A DNA stretch of 64,000 nt from Clostridiales bacterium (GCA_004557075.1 SFEX01000008.1:62001-126000); one strand, 5' to 3'; positions 8,443-17,535 are shown, numbered from the stretch's first letter. Program-made: numbers and translations. Notes: a model not told the origin generated them from the sequence alone.

Positions 8443-9318
8443 ATGAAGCTGAAAAAGAGACTTATAGCCCTCGTTTGCGTGCTTATGATGCTCCTGTCAC
8501 TGGCAGCATGCGGCGGCGAACCGACCCCTCCGCCCGATCCGCTCGAGACGGCAAGGGAGAACCTGCAGACCGTTAATAACGTTCAGGCTGAGGCCAAGAT
8601 GGATATGACCATGACGGTCAACGGCGAAACGGTCGATACCAAGACCAGCATGGATATCAGATATTTCTTAGAGCCGCTGCACATGATGATAGGCATGGAC
8701 ATGAGCGCCGCAGGCGAGAATATGGCCATGAATATGTACTATGAGCAGCGTGAGGACGGCATAGAGATTTATGTGGAAGACGCCGAGAACTGGTATTACG
8801 GCGGAAAAATCGCTATGGAGGATGCCGACACCTTAGAGGCTTATGGCTACAACCCTGAGGAGCTTATGGGTGATTATACCTACACGGCAGACGGCACCGA
8901 GGAAGTTGACGGCGTGACGCTCTATAAGTACACCTGTGAGCTGACCGGCGAAGCGATGCAGGAGGCAATGAACAGCTCCGGCGCAATGAGTTCCATGGGT
9001 GATACGGGAATGAGCGAGGAAGATATGGAAGAAATGCTCAAATCCCTCGACGGCACGAGCATCAAGGTCAGCGTCTGGATCAGCGAGGCTAATATGCTTC
9101 CCGTGCGCTATGAGATGGACATGACCGAGGTCATGAATGCACTCATGACTAAGATAGTCGAAGTTTCGGTACAGAGCGCAGGCGTTTCCGCAGATGAGCT
9201 TGGAATTGAAATGAGCGTATCAAAGGTCGTAGCGACAGTGAGATTCTTTAACTACAACAACGCGGAGGACTTTGAGGTTCCCGCCGATATCGTAGAGTAT
9301 TTCAAGAGTGAAGAGTAG
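8443..9318 (+). CDS. Lipoprotein, DUF6612-like
   Basis: A predicted membrane-anchored exported lipoprotein of about 291 residues. The signal peptide ends in the lipobox LAAC (LSLAACGG, about 22-29). The rest is a beta-rich, Met/Asp/Glu-rich domain with repeated strands such as TKTSMDIRYF and VSVWISEANMLPVRYEMDMT, the pattern of DUF6612/LolA-like lipoproteins. Of two ATGs 9 bases apart, 8443 gives proper spacing to AAGAGG. No function can be assigned beyond surface location. Confidence 0.75.
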   Translation: MKLKKRLIALVCVLMMLLSLAACGGEPTPPPDPLETARENLQTVNNVQAEAKMDMTMTVNGETVDTKTSMDIRYFLEPLHMMIGMDMSAAGENMAMNMYYEQREDGIEIYVEDAENWYYGGKIAMEDADTLEAYGYNPEELMGDYTYTADGTEEVDGVTLYKYTCELTGEAMQEAMNSSGAMSSMGDTGMSEEDMEEMLKSLDGTSIKVSVWISEANMLPVRYEMDMTEVMNALMTKIVEVSVQSAGVSADELGIEMSVSKVVATVRFFNYNNAEDFEVPADIVEYFKSEE

Positions 9319-9326
9319 TGTAAAAT

Positions 9327-9366
9327 AAAAAATGCCTTCGGAGCTTTTGCTCCGGAGGCATTTTTT
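9327..9366. terminator. Terminator between convergent genes
   Basis: A 14-bp stem (AATGCCTTCGGAGC with GCTCCGGAGGCATT, one G-T pair), A-rich on the left and T6 on the right. It sits between the converging lipoprotein and beta-CASP genes. Confidence 0.88.
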
Positions 9367-9368
9367 CG

Positions 9369-10976
9369 TTATCTGAGTCTTTCGGTGAGGTTTCTGATTG
9401 AGTCGATGAAGCCGCGAAGATCCCGGTTGGACCGACCTTCGCATTTTCTCGCTGCGGCAAGCAGAGCCTCGGCGGCGGATATAAGCTCGGCAAACAGCGG
9501 ATTTGTCCTGCGCCCGGGTGCGGGTGCGCGCTTTTTGACGATCGGCTGGCCCTCGGTGATGCGCTCAAATTCGCTTTTGGCAAGGTCGAACACCGTGCCG
9601 CTGTACGGCGCAAAGGCTTTGTAGCCCAGCTCGTTATTAAGGCAGGCGGTAAAGCTGTCCGCGCTCTCGGGGTCGCCGTGGTTTACAAACACGAGCTCGG
9701 GCTTTTTCTCAAAGCCGCGAAGCCACGCGAGCAGACCGCGCTTGTCCGCGTGACCGCTTATGCCGGGCAGTGCGGCGATCTCCGCGTTGACCTCAATATC
9801 CTCGTTGAAGAGCTTAACGTGCTTTGCACCGTCGTGCAGCGCTCTGCCGAGAGTGCCCACAGCCTGATAGCCGACAAAGAGCACCGTCGATTCCGCGCGC
9901 CACAGGTTGTGCTTCAAATGGTGCCGGATTCGGCCCGCGTCGCACATTCCGGAGGCGGAGATTATGACCTTAGGCGTCTTGTCCTCGTTTATCGCCTTTG
10001 ACTCCTGCTGGCTGACGGAAAGGTTAAGTCCCGGGAAATACAAGGGGTTTTCTCCCGAGCGAATTATCGCGGTCATCTCTTCGTCAACATAGCTCGTGTC
10101 GCATTGCAGGAAAATGCCGGTCGCCTCGATAGCAAGCGGACTGTCAACATAGACGGGGAAGTCGGGGTGACCCTTGACGAGACCTTTTGACTTTATCTCG
10201 CGGATGAAATACAGCATCTCCTGCGTGCGGCCAACGGCAAACGACGGTATGATGAGGTTGCCGCCGCGGTCGAGGGTGCGCTGGATGTATTCGGTGAGGC
10301 TTGCAATGTAGTTGGGGCGCTCGTCGCTGTGGTTGCGGTCGCCGTAGGTCGATTCTATGACGAGATAGTCTGCGTCCTTAACATGCTTGGGGTCGCACAG
10401 TATCGGCTGGTCGAGGTTGCCAATATCGCCGGAGAAAACTATCTTCTTTTCGCAGCCGCTCTCGCTGAGCCATATCTCTATCGCGGCCGAGCCGAGCAGA
10501 TGCCCGACGTCGGTAAACCGAATCGTGACCGCGTCGTTTAGCTGGATCGCGCAGCCGTATTCGCAGGGGCGCAGGAGCTTTAGCAGCCCCTCAACGTCGT
10601 CGAGATCATACAGCGGCTCGACAGGCGGCTCGCCCCGCCGCTCGGCCTTGCGGGATTTCCACTCGGCGTCGGAGATCTGAATGTTGCCGCAGTCGCGCAG
10701 CATTATCTCCAGCAGCGCGCAGGTGGCGGAAGTGGAGTAAACGCTGCCGCGAAATCCGTTTTTATACAGAAGAGGCAGCAGGCCGGAGTGGTCGATGTGC
10801 GCGTGGGTCACAAGCGCAAAATCAAGACATGAGGCCTCGACCGGCAGCTCCTGATTGACGAAAAGATCCTTGCCCTGCTCCATTCCGCAGTCAACAATGC
10901 CCTTTCTGTCGCCGACTTCGATAAGTGTGCAGCTGCCCGTTACTTCATGGGCAGCACCGAGAAATGTAATCTTCAT
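9369..10976 (-). CDS. Beta-CASP metallo-beta-lactamase-fold RNA hydrolase
   Basis: A 535-residue protein. MBL fold motif THAHIDHSG (about 59-67), the Asp-His metal ligands in FTDVGHLLGSAAIE and the beta-CASP insert with SFAVGRTQEM and ISASGMCDAGRI, then SGHADKRGL. This matches COG1236 (CPSF-73/YSH1-like exonucleases), which process RNA ends using two zinc ions. The C-terminal 70 residues are a charged extension without a known domain. The start at 10976 has GAGGTAGC upstream. Operon with the DUF975 gene (9-base gap). Confidence 0.9.
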   Translation of the reverse strand: MKITFLGAAHEVTGSCTLIEVGDRKGIVDCGMEQGKDLFVNQELPVEASCLDFALVTHAHIDHSGLLPLLYKNGFRGSVYSTSATCALLEIMLRDCGNIQISDAEWKSRKAERRGEPPVEPLYDLDDVEGLLKLLRPCEYGCAIQLNDAVTIRFTDVGHLLGSAAIEIWLSESGCEKKIVFSGDIGNLDQPILCDPKHVKDADYLVIESTYGDRNHSDERPNYIASLTEYIQRTLDRGGNLIIPSFAVGRTQEMLYFIREIKSKGLVKGHPDFPVYVDSPLAIEATGIFLQCDTSYVDEEMTAIIRSGENPLYFPGLNLSVSQQESKAINEDKTPKVIISASGMCDAGRIRHHLKHNLWRAESTVLFVGYQAVGTLGRALHDGAKHVKLFNEDIEVNAEIAALPGISGHADKRGLLAWLRGFEKKPELVFVNHGDPESADSFTACLNNELGYKAFAPYSGTVFDLAKSEFERITEGQPIVKKRAPAPGRRTNPLFAELISAAEALLAAARKCEGRSNRDLRGFIDSIRNLTERLR

Positions 10977-10985
10977 GCTGCTACC

Positions 10986-11768
10986 TCAAAGCTCGGGAGT
11001 CCAACCGTTGAAAGGGTCGGGGTCGGCGGCGGGAGCGGTGAGCTGCTTGTAATACCCGGCAAGGGTAAGCTCATAGTAGGGGAGGAAATAAATCTGAACC
11101 AGAAGGCCGAGGCTTATATACGGTATGCCAAGCTTTACGCCGATGTAGTCCACGACTCCGACGAGCAATGCCCAGCCTATAAAGCTGAAATCAAAGCAGA
11201 ACAGCTCCCATTTGTGGCCTTTCATGAGCCGCTTGCTCTCACTGATGCACTGGAGCGCACTCATCTCGGGGTGCTCGAGCACCAGGTATATCGCCATGCG
11301 GTAGCGGTAGAGCGCGATGATGCCGGGGAAGAAGAGCAGTAGAGACCAGAGAAAGACGAAAACGCCCTCAAGGATGTACAGCCAGATGATGCGGAAGAAC
11401 ATGCCGAAGCCATCTAAGATGTTCCAGTAGCTTGCACCGCTGTGGCTCACGGTGCGCAGAGCGAAAATGATGAAGCCTGCGCCAAGCACGGTGGTCACGA
11501 GCTGAATGGCGAGACTGAGGAGCGATTCGAGCGGAGTGGGCATCGCGGCCTGCATGGCATAATAGAGCTGATCGGGATCAACATAGTAGCCGTTTACGTC
11601 CTCTCTAAGCATCAAGCTGATAGTCTCGTAGGAATTGCCGACGATCTTATAGGAAAGAAAGCTGAAAACGGCAATGATAACGAGGTAGATTATGGTGAAG
11701 TAAACAGGCTTGGGGTCAGAAGTACGTATCAGGTCTTTTGCCTGGGACTTGAGAAGCTTGCGATCCAT
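10986..11768 (-). CDS. DUF975 family integral membrane protein
   Basis: A 260-residue membrane protein. It starts MDRKLLKSQAKDLIR, the typical DUF975 opening, followed by about five transmembrane helices and the conserved ISESKRLMKGHKWELFCFDFSFIGW (about 176-200, split: ISESKRLMKGHKWE and LFCFDFSFIGW). The family is widespread in Firmicutes and its function is unknown. AAGGAGG precedes the start, and it is the first gene of a pair with the beta-CASP hydrolase. Confidence 0.85.
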   Translation of the reverse strand: MDRKLLKSQAKDLIRTSDPKPVYFTIIYLVIIAVFSFLSYKIVGNSYETISLMLREDVNGYYVDPDQLYYAMQAAMPTPLESLLSLAIQLVTTVLGAGFIIFALRTVSHSGASYWNILDGFGMFFRIIWLYILEGVFVFLWSLLLFFPGIIALYRYRMAIYLVLEHPEMSALQCISESKRLMKGHKWELFCFDFSFIGWALLVGVVDYIGVKLGIPYISLGLLVQIYFLPYYELTLAGYYKQLTAPAADPDPFNGWTPEL

Positions 11769-11859
11769 GGAAAAACCTCCTTGTAATTATTGTATTGATT
11801 ATAGCATGGATCATATTTAAAAAACAGAGATAAATTAAAATTATGCGAACAAAAATTTC

Positions 11860-11888
11860 TTGACAAGCGGGAGAATGAATGCTATTAT
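11860..11888 (+). promoter_or_regulatory. Promoter of tRNA-Leu
   Basis: TTGACA (11860-11865), a 17-base spacer and TATTAT (11883-11888), 20 bases before the tRNA 5' end. Confidence 0.75.
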
Positions 11889-11907
11889 AATCAAGCACAA
11901 AAAATAT

Positions 11908-11995
11908 GCGCGAGTGGTGGAATTGGCAGACTCGCTAGATTCAGGTTCTAGTGCTCACTCCGGGCGTGCGGGTTCAAGTCCCGCCTCGCGCACCA
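11908..11995 (+). tRNA. tRNA-Leu(CAG)
   Basis: An 88-base class II tRNA. Acceptor GCGCGAG/CTCGCGC, discriminator A, encoded CCA. The anticodon stem CTAGA/TCTAG holds loop TTCAGGT, anticodon CAG, and a long variable arm is present. It is intact, although the remnant of a conjugative element begins just after its terminator. Confidence 0.97.
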
Positions 11996-11996
11996 T

Positions 11997-12050
11997 GGCG
12001 AGTGTTCTTACAGCATTTGAGATGCTGTTTAAGGACACTCGCCTTTTTTG
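11997..12050 (+). terminator. Terminator after tRNA-Leu
   Basis: GGCGAGTGTTCTT pairs with AAGGACACTCGCC (13 bp, one G-T pair), with an inner CAGCATTTGAGATGCTG hairpin and T6. It also ends almost at the stop codon of the leftward recombinase remnant. Confidence 0.85.
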
Positions 12051-12051
12051 T

Positions 12052-13602
12052 TCAAACGGCGAGTTCGTGTGCTTCGGCGTAGCTGACATAGACGCCTTTT
12101 CTTGTATTCACGGTCACATCCGGGATCGGCAGGGGCAGCATCTTCGGTATCTCGATCATGCCAACGCAGTTGTAATGGATACGGAGCCGCTGTTCCCATA
12201 CACCATCGATCTTCTCGGCGTTGAAAACCTCAATCTTCTCTATCAGCTCGTTCAGCATCCTGGGTGTCAGTTTTCTCGCTCTGGTGTACTTGCGAACCAA
12301 AGAGATGAATAAATCCGTGGTCATGACCTGACTGCTCTGCTTCTCGATTTCGGAGCGGAGCTTTTTTATTTTCTCTGACAGTTGCCGTTGTTCATCCTCA
12401 TACCGCCGTGACATTTTTGCAAAGCGGTCATCAGAGAGCTTGCCGGAAACATTGTCCTCATAGATGCGCTCAAAGAGTCCATCCAGTTCCTCGTCACGGG
12501 CGAGAAAGGCTTTTAACTCCCGTTCCTTCAGCTTGCGGTTTGTTTCTTCCGCCTGCTGGGAGTGACCGATCACAGCTTTCAGAAATTCGTCCTCATAGAT
12601 GCTTGCAAATTTCGTCAGGCGCCGGATTTCTCCCAATATCACTTGTTCCAGAAAGTCTACCCGCACATAATGAGTAGAGGTACAGGTCCCGCGGTTGCCC
12701 TTGTAATTGGAGCAGTTAAAATACTTGATCTCTGGGTTTCCTTGATTGAAATGGAAATGAAGGTTGCAGCCGCAGTCGGCACAGACCAGGAGTCCGGAGA
12801 ACATATTGTGTTCACCCTCATTGGTGCGGCGTTTGCGGATTTTGCCCCGTTTCTTCTGCACCTGTTCAAAGACAGCACGTTCAATGATCGGCTCATGGAC
12901 GTCCTTGAAGATTACCCAATTTTCACGGTCATTCTCCAGACGCTTCTTGTTCTTGTACGACTTGGAGTAGGTCTTGAAATTGAGGATATCACCGCAATAC
13001 TCTTGCAGGGACAGGATTTTGGTGACGGAGGAACTGTTCCATTTGGTCGGAGGCTGTTCCTTGCCTTTTCCGGGCCGCTTGATTCCCTTGGTAAGCCAGT
13101 AGGCGCGGGGCGTCAGGATACCATCCTGTTCAAGCTGGGCGGCGATCTGCTCTGTTCCGAAGCCCTCCAGGGTCATGCCGAAAATCCGGCGTACCACCTG
13201 GGCGGCCTCATCATCCACGATCCAGCGTTTGGGATTGCCGGGATCCTTGATGTAGCCGTAGGGCGGCTGCCCCATGGGTTCGCCAGCGTTTCCCTTGATT
13301 TTGTTGCTGATCCTGCGCTTTTTGCTGATGTCACGGGCATACCATTCGTTGAACAGGTTGCGGATCGGGGCAAGTTCATTTTCTCCTTCAGCAGTATCGA
13401 TGTTATCCGAAACCGCTACCAAGCGAATATCGTGTTCAGGGAAAAATTCCTCCGTCAGTTTGCCGACTTCAATGTAGTTACGGCCCAGACGGGAGAGGTC
13501 CTTTACAAACACGGCTGCTGCCTTGCCCTGTTCAAGCTGATGAATCATCTCCTGGAAGCCGGGTCGATCCATCGTGACGCCGGAAATACCGTCATCTAAG
13601 AA
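12052..13602 (-). pseudogene. Large serine recombinase lacking its catalytic N-terminus
   Basis: Codons from 13602 read FLDDGISGVTMDRPGFQEMI, the conserved segment normally 45-65 residues into a large serine recombinase. Everything before it, including the nucleophilic serine, is missing. An in-frame stop lies a few codons upstream, and the virB4 stop codon is only 27 bases away. The remaining 506-residue frame from ATG 13572 keeps the rest of the resolvase fold (DLSRLGRNYIEVG), the recombinase domain (GQPPYGYIKD), the zinc ribbon (CADCGCNLHF, CSNYKGNRGTC) and the coiled coil. It can bind DNA in principle but cannot cut it. Confidence 0.85.
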
Positions 13603-13628
13603 ATGAATCAGAATTGTTCCGCATCGTG

Positions 13629-16058
13629 TTATTCATGTTCATGTTCTCCTTTCATAACTTCGCCGGGTTTGGTGGTCATAATGTTGTAAAGCTCGTTGTC
13701 CTTCGGGAAGTCATCCACAAAGGGCAGGATCACATTCCCAAAGAAGATAAGCCCCTGTCCGGGGCCGGAATTACTGATATGCGCCGCCTGCTGGTTGGAA
13801 ATGTTCAGACGCTCACAGAGTATCTTTCTGTCGCCGCTGGCCTGATTCAGCAGATAAATGAAATCACTGTTTTCAAAGATGTTCTCGATCTCCGTGGAGG
13901 CCAGCAGGTCCTTGATGTTCTGGGTGATACCCGTAGGGATACCGCCCCATTTACGAAAGCGTTTCCAAATCTCCACGCTCCAGGAACCTACCTCGCCCCG
14001 CAGCAGAAGGTGGAACTCGTCTACATAGTATCTTGTCGCCTTGCCCTCGCTGCGGTTCACCGTGACACGGTTCCACACCTGATCCTGGATGACCAGCATT
14101 CCCAGGTTTTTGAGCTGCTTGCCAAGTTCCTTGATTTCAAAACACACAAGACGGTTATTGATATCCACATTTGTCCTATGGTTAAAGACGTTGAGCGAAC
14201 CATGCACATACAGCTCTAAAGCGGCGGCGATTCGCTGAGCCTCCGGCTCCGGCTGCCTTTTGATCTCATCGTACAAATCCTCCAAGATAGGGACATTCTC
14301 CGACTTCGGATCGGCAAGGTACGAACGGTACACGGTGCGGACCGCTCTGTCAATGAGTGTCTTTTCCACCGGCTCCAGACCGTTGCGGCCGCCTGCCGCC
14401 AGCTCGCAAAAGGACAGGATAAAATCGGATTTCAGAGCCAGCGGGTTGTCGTCCTCGGAGTAGTTGAGGTTCAAATCCATCGGGTTCACATACTGGCTGC
14501 TGGTTGGGGATATCTTGATAACTTGCCCGCCCAGGCGGTGGACCAGAGGGAAATACTCCGCCTCCGGGTCGCAGATGATGATATCGTCCTTTGTCACCAG
14601 GAACACGTTGAGAATTTCCCGTTTTGCGGAGAAGGACTTGCCGCTGCCAGGGGTGCCCAGGATCAGGCCGTTGGGCGTTTTGAGTTGCTTGCGGTCCGCC
14701 AGGATCATGTTGCCGGAAGTGGCGTTCAGGCCGTAGTACAGCGCCTCGCCGCTTTGGAAAAGCTCCTGGGAGATAAAGGGAACGAAGATTGCCACAGAGG
14801 AAGTGGTAAGTCCCCGCTGAATATTAATCTGGTTGACGCCAAGAGGGAGCGCCGACACAAGTCCCTGCTCCTGCTGGAAGTCCAGCCGTACCAGGTGGCA
14901 GTTGTGCTTCTGCGCCACGGAGGACGCCCGGAAGACATCATTCTCCAGCTTTTGCTTCGTGTCCGCCACATTCACCACCAGGAAAGTCATCAGGAACATC
15001 CGCTCATTCCTGGTCTGCAAATCACGGAGGATATTCTTTGCCTCGCCTGCGTAGGTGGAGATATCGGAGGGAATAATGTCCATATCGAACCCTTCCCGCG
15101 CCGCCCGCTTCTGGGCGTCGATCTTCATACTGTCCAGGTCGGTGATCTTGCGCTTGACCGTCTTGATGGCCTCATTCTGGTCCATGCTTCGGATATGCAG
15201 GCTCACAAGGATGCTGCTATCTGTATCCAGCAGGTCGGCCAGCAGCCGGTCATTCAGTTCCGGGGCCGTGATCTGCAGGAAACTCACCGCTCCATACTTC
15301 CCGCCCATGTGGAACCGTCTAGACTCTCCGAAACGGAAGGAGGACGGTACGATGAAGTCCTTCACATGGAGACCGGAAGGCGCCAACCATTCCCATTCAA
15401 AGGAAAACCGCTCTCCGTCCGGGTGGAGGACGCCATGCAGCACCGCCAGCCATTCCTTCCCGTCCAGGGCCTTTGCCAGGGCACCCATTACCTTGAAGTG
15501 GTTAAGGGCATCCAGCACGATACGGGAAAACCTCGCTCTGGCGGTCTTGATATCCTTCGCCTCGATGGAAAGAATCAGGAATTTTGTTTTTACCATGCCA
15601 TTGTTGCCATGTTCCAACTGCCCCCGGAGCATATCCGTATAAAGGGTGCGTACCCCGTCAAACTGATCCCCCTGGGCCGCGATCTCAATGCGCTTGCGGA
15701 AATCCTCCTTGTTCACCCTGCGGCATACAAGGGACAGCTCCATGCCGATAGAAGCGTCATGGGCGTTATACATATCACAGAGAGCTTCAAAGATGGCCGT
15801 CTGGTCATCGGGCTTTGCGAGCTGGTAATTCACATCTTCAAACTCGATGCACCGGCTCCAGGTGGTATCATCCAATTTGCACAGGCCATCCGGGTACATC
15901 TGCCGGAAGGGTAAGGTGTCCTGGGCCGAATGGGGCTTCCCGTCACCTCTGGCCGTTTCCAGAACTCGTCTGATTTCACGCTTTTCAGCGGCAGTCAGCT
16001 TTCGCTTTGCCTTTGTCTGCAGCTCCTGCGCTTTCTTTCGGAATAGATTTTTGAACAA
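13629..16058 (-). CDS. virB4: VirB4-family conjugation ATPase
   Basis: An 809-residue cytoplasmic/membrane-associated ATPase that powers type IV secretion during conjugation. Walker A GTPGSGKSFSAKRE (about 473) and Walker B DIIICDPEAEY (about 502) are present, with YYVDEFHLLL further on. Length matches the TraE/VirB4 of Firmicutes conjugative elements. It overlaps the upstream PrgI-like gene by 74 bases, normal for this pair. Its usual downstream partners (peptidase and further T4SS genes) are gone. The ATPase itself looks intact but is orphaned. Confidence 0.93.
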   Translation of the reverse strand: MFKNLFRKKAQELQTKAKRKLTAAEKREIRRVLETARGDGKPHSAQDTLPFRQMYPDGLCKLDDTTWSRCIEFEDVNYQLAKPDDQTAIFEALCDMYNAHDASIGMELSLVCRRVNKEDFRKRIEIAAQGDQFDGVRTLYTDMLRGQLEHGNNGMVKTKFLILSIEAKDIKTARARFSRIVLDALNHFKVMGALAKALDGKEWLAVLHGVLHPDGERFSFEWEWLAPSGLHVKDFIVPSSFRFGESRRFHMGGKYGAVSFLQITAPELNDRLLADLLDTDSSILVSLHIRSMDQNEAIKTVKRKITDLDSMKIDAQKRAAREGFDMDIIPSDISTYAGEAKNILRDLQTRNERMFLMTFLVVNVADTKQKLENDVFRASSVAQKHNCHLVRLDFQQEQGLVSALPLGVNQINIQRGLTTSSVAIFVPFISQELFQSGEALYYGLNATSGNMILADRKQLKTPNGLILGTPGSGKSFSAKREILNVFLVTKDDIIICDPEAEYFPLVHRLGGQVIKISPTSSQYVNPMDLNLNYSEDDNPLALKSDFILSFCELAAGGRNGLEPVEKTLIDRAVRTVYRSYLADPKSENVPILEDLYDEIKRQPEPEAQRIAAALELYVHGSLNVFNHRTNVDINNRLVCFEIKELGKQLKNLGMLVIQDQVWNRVTVNRSEGKATRYYVDEFHLLLRGEVGSWSVEIWKRFRKWGGIPTGITQNIKDLLASTEIENIFENSDFIYLLNQASGDRKILCERLNISNQQAAHISNSGPGQGLIFFGNVILPFVDDFPKDNELYNIMTTKPGEVMKGEHEHE

Positions 16059-16464
16059 TCCTTCGCACCTCCTTTTCCACCTGGATTTGCCGCTCTACGG
16101 CGACATAGAAGTTGTTGGTCATGTACGGCCGCTCTTTCGGACGGAGGAAGGCCGTCTGGATGATTTGCGCAGCCACCACCTCCAGCGGCTGCCCATGCCG
16201 CTCATACATAGCCAGCAGGAATAGGGGCAGCATGACTACGATCATGCAGACCGTGGCAGTGCTGGAATTGACCGTGTTTCGGAGCAAAAAGAAAAGCGGT
16301 ACTCCAATGAGTGTCGCCGCGCTGAAACAAACGAGCTGCCGTTTTGTCAGCCCAAACATAAGGGAGAGAAGGCCCTTTGCTTTCAAGGAGAGGTTCGTGT
16401 TCCGCAGATGGTGGTTTGACATGACCGTGTAATCACGGGTCTTTTCGATACGGAAAACTGCCAT
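15985..16464 (-). CDS. Chimeric RepA-N-terminus::PrgI-family protein
   Basis: A 159-residue open frame of two origins. Residues 1-36 (MAVFRIEKTRDYTVMSNHHL and SLKAKGLLSLM) match the start of replication-initiator/DnaD-like proteins of these elements. From about residue 39, GLTKRQLVCFSAATLIGVP, it is the PrgI membrane protein that partners VirB4: two transmembrane helices and the tail FLRPKERPYMTNNFYVAVER. A normal PrgI would start with about 20 residues of its own. The in-frame join near 16355 implies a deletion of the DNA once separating repA and prgI. Family assignments rest on recalled motifs, not a search. Confidence 0.75.
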   Translation of the reverse strand: MAVFRIEKTRDYTVMSNHHLRNTNLSLKAKGLLSLMFGLTKRQLVCFSAATLIGVPLFFLLRNTVNSSTATVCMIVVMLPLFLLAMYERHGQPLEVVAAQIIQTAFLRPKERPYMTNNFYVAVERQIQVEKEVRRIVQKSIPKESAGAADKGKAKADCR

Positions 16465-16770
16465 GCCGTTTGACCTCCTTCCTCATAGATTGAAAGTGTT
16501 GATTTTCGGAGAAAATGCCCTCTGAAATCCTCCACCTTATCCCACATGTGAAAAGATATGGGCAGCTCCCCAAAAGTGGTTCCAGAGAGGGGAAATAAAG
16601 GATTTTCCACCCTAATCACGACACTTGAATTTGGACATAGAGAAAGGGCGGCTGTTTCAAAAACAGTCGCCCTAAAGGGAATATGAAACAAGATAATTTG
16701 CAGTTCAGTTGCCCTTAAACCGGTGATATTTCAGGGTTTTTCAAAAAGTTCTGTATCGCCACTCGGACCA

Positions 16771-16815
16771 GAAAAGGAACAGCCTTTGTCTTGTAGACAA
16801 AGGCTGTTCCTTTTC
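16771..16815. repeat. Perfect 20-bp stem hairpin
   Basis: GAAAAGGAACAGCCTTTGTC (16771-16790) is followed by a 5-base loop and its exact complement (16796-16815). It could be a terminator or the end of a small mobile repeat. The perfection over 20 bp suggests recent spread or selection. Confidence 0.7.
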
Positions 16816-16819
16816 AACG

Positions 16820-16915
16820 AAATCCACACTGCGGTGTGAGTGAAATCATCTTCAATGATGAAATCCCCTGCTGGGATAAAATCCGGCTCGACGCCGGATG
16901 GGAGGATTTCACTCA
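16820..16915. repeat. Hairpin-array repeat with GAAAT spacers
   Basis: Four consecutive small hairpins: CACACTGCGGTGTG (16825-16838), ATCAT...ATGAT, ATCCCCTGCTGGGAT and ATCCGGCTCGACGCCGGAT. They are separated by GAAAT/AAA spacers and end in GGATTTCACTC. Layout parallels the array at 1656-1806. Confidence 0.55.
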
Positions 16916-17086
16916 AAATACTGATTGCCAATCGCTGTCTCTCACCCTCTCCGAATCAAATCCTCTGTGCCGGACTTTGATTCGGCTTTTTGCTTTCTGT
17001 AAAAAAGCATGAACAAAAAAACACTTTGTTGTTTATATTAGTAGGCAAGACAGAAAAAACGATACAGAAAGACAAGGAGAAATAAT

Positions 17087-17535
17087 ATGGTAGAAATAAT
17101 TCCTTCAAGCGACGCTTTTGACAGCGGCAGATTTAATTCATTCTGCAAGAAGAATGAGCTTAGTTTTCCTCAAGACTATATTGACTACATTAAAGAGTAC
17201 AACGATGGTGAATTGGAGGAAAACTTGGTCGATGAGTTTGACGATATATCAATTCGCTATTTCTTAGGAACCACCGGCGAGACATATTCCGATCTTGAGT
17301 GGAATTACGACTGCTTCTTGGGCAGAATGCCTGAAAATGCGTGCCCATAGCGGAAACCGAGGGCGGAGATCTGATATGTATGTCTCTCCAATCCGGCAGC
17401 TTTGGAAAAGTGTATTATTGGGATCACGACACAATGGATGTTGATACGGGGGAGACATGCGACTATAGCGTTGATGAGCTTCAGGCGTTAGCGTCGAGCT
17501 TTTCCGAGCTGCTTGAAAAGGTTAATCTCGTTTAA
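17087..17535 (+). pseudogene. SUKH (SMI1/KNR4) immunity-like protein, frameshifted
   Basis: The first frame (17087-17350) encodes a SUKH N-terminus, LSFPQDYIDYIKEYNDGE...DLEWNYD, and stops after PENACP. The second frame (17341-17535) continues PIAETEGGDLICMSL...GKVYYWDHDT, the family's C-terminal half. Adding one base in GCGTGCCC near 17336-17342 would restore PENALPIAETEGGD, so a single-base deletion broke the gene. SUKH proteins usually give immunity to contact-dependent or polymorphic toxins; no toxin gene lies nearby. An intact ribosome site (AAGGAGAAATAAT) remains. Confidence 0.8.

Larger units (their letters stand above)
12052..16815. mobile_element. Deleted remnant of an integrative conjugative element
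   Basis: A 4.4-4.8 kb scar with a headless serine recombinase, a full virB4 ATPase gene and a PrgI-family gene whose front has been replaced by a replication-protein N-terminus. At least two deletion junctions (13603-13628 and about 16355) explain it. No relaxase, coupling protein or cargo remains. The left limit is next to tRNA-Leu; the right limit is uncertain and lies somewhere in the hairpin-rich 16.47-17.0 kb stretch. Confidence 0.7.
16465..17086. other. 620-base hairpin-rich intergenic stretch
   Basis: No gene seen. It holds the repA-type ribosome site for the chimera (AAGGAGGTCAAACG at about 16470), a hairpin AGGGCGGCTGTTT...AACAGTCGCCCT (16645-16673), the 20-bp hairpin at 16771 and the hairpin array at 16820, then the promoter region of the broken SUKH gene. 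The right edge of the conjugative remnant should lie here. Confidence 0.6.

Noticed and set aside
14523..15914. 463-codon open frame on the plus strand opposite virB4
   Set aside because: Antisense to a clear VirB4 with Walker motifs; codon pattern follows the opposite strand.
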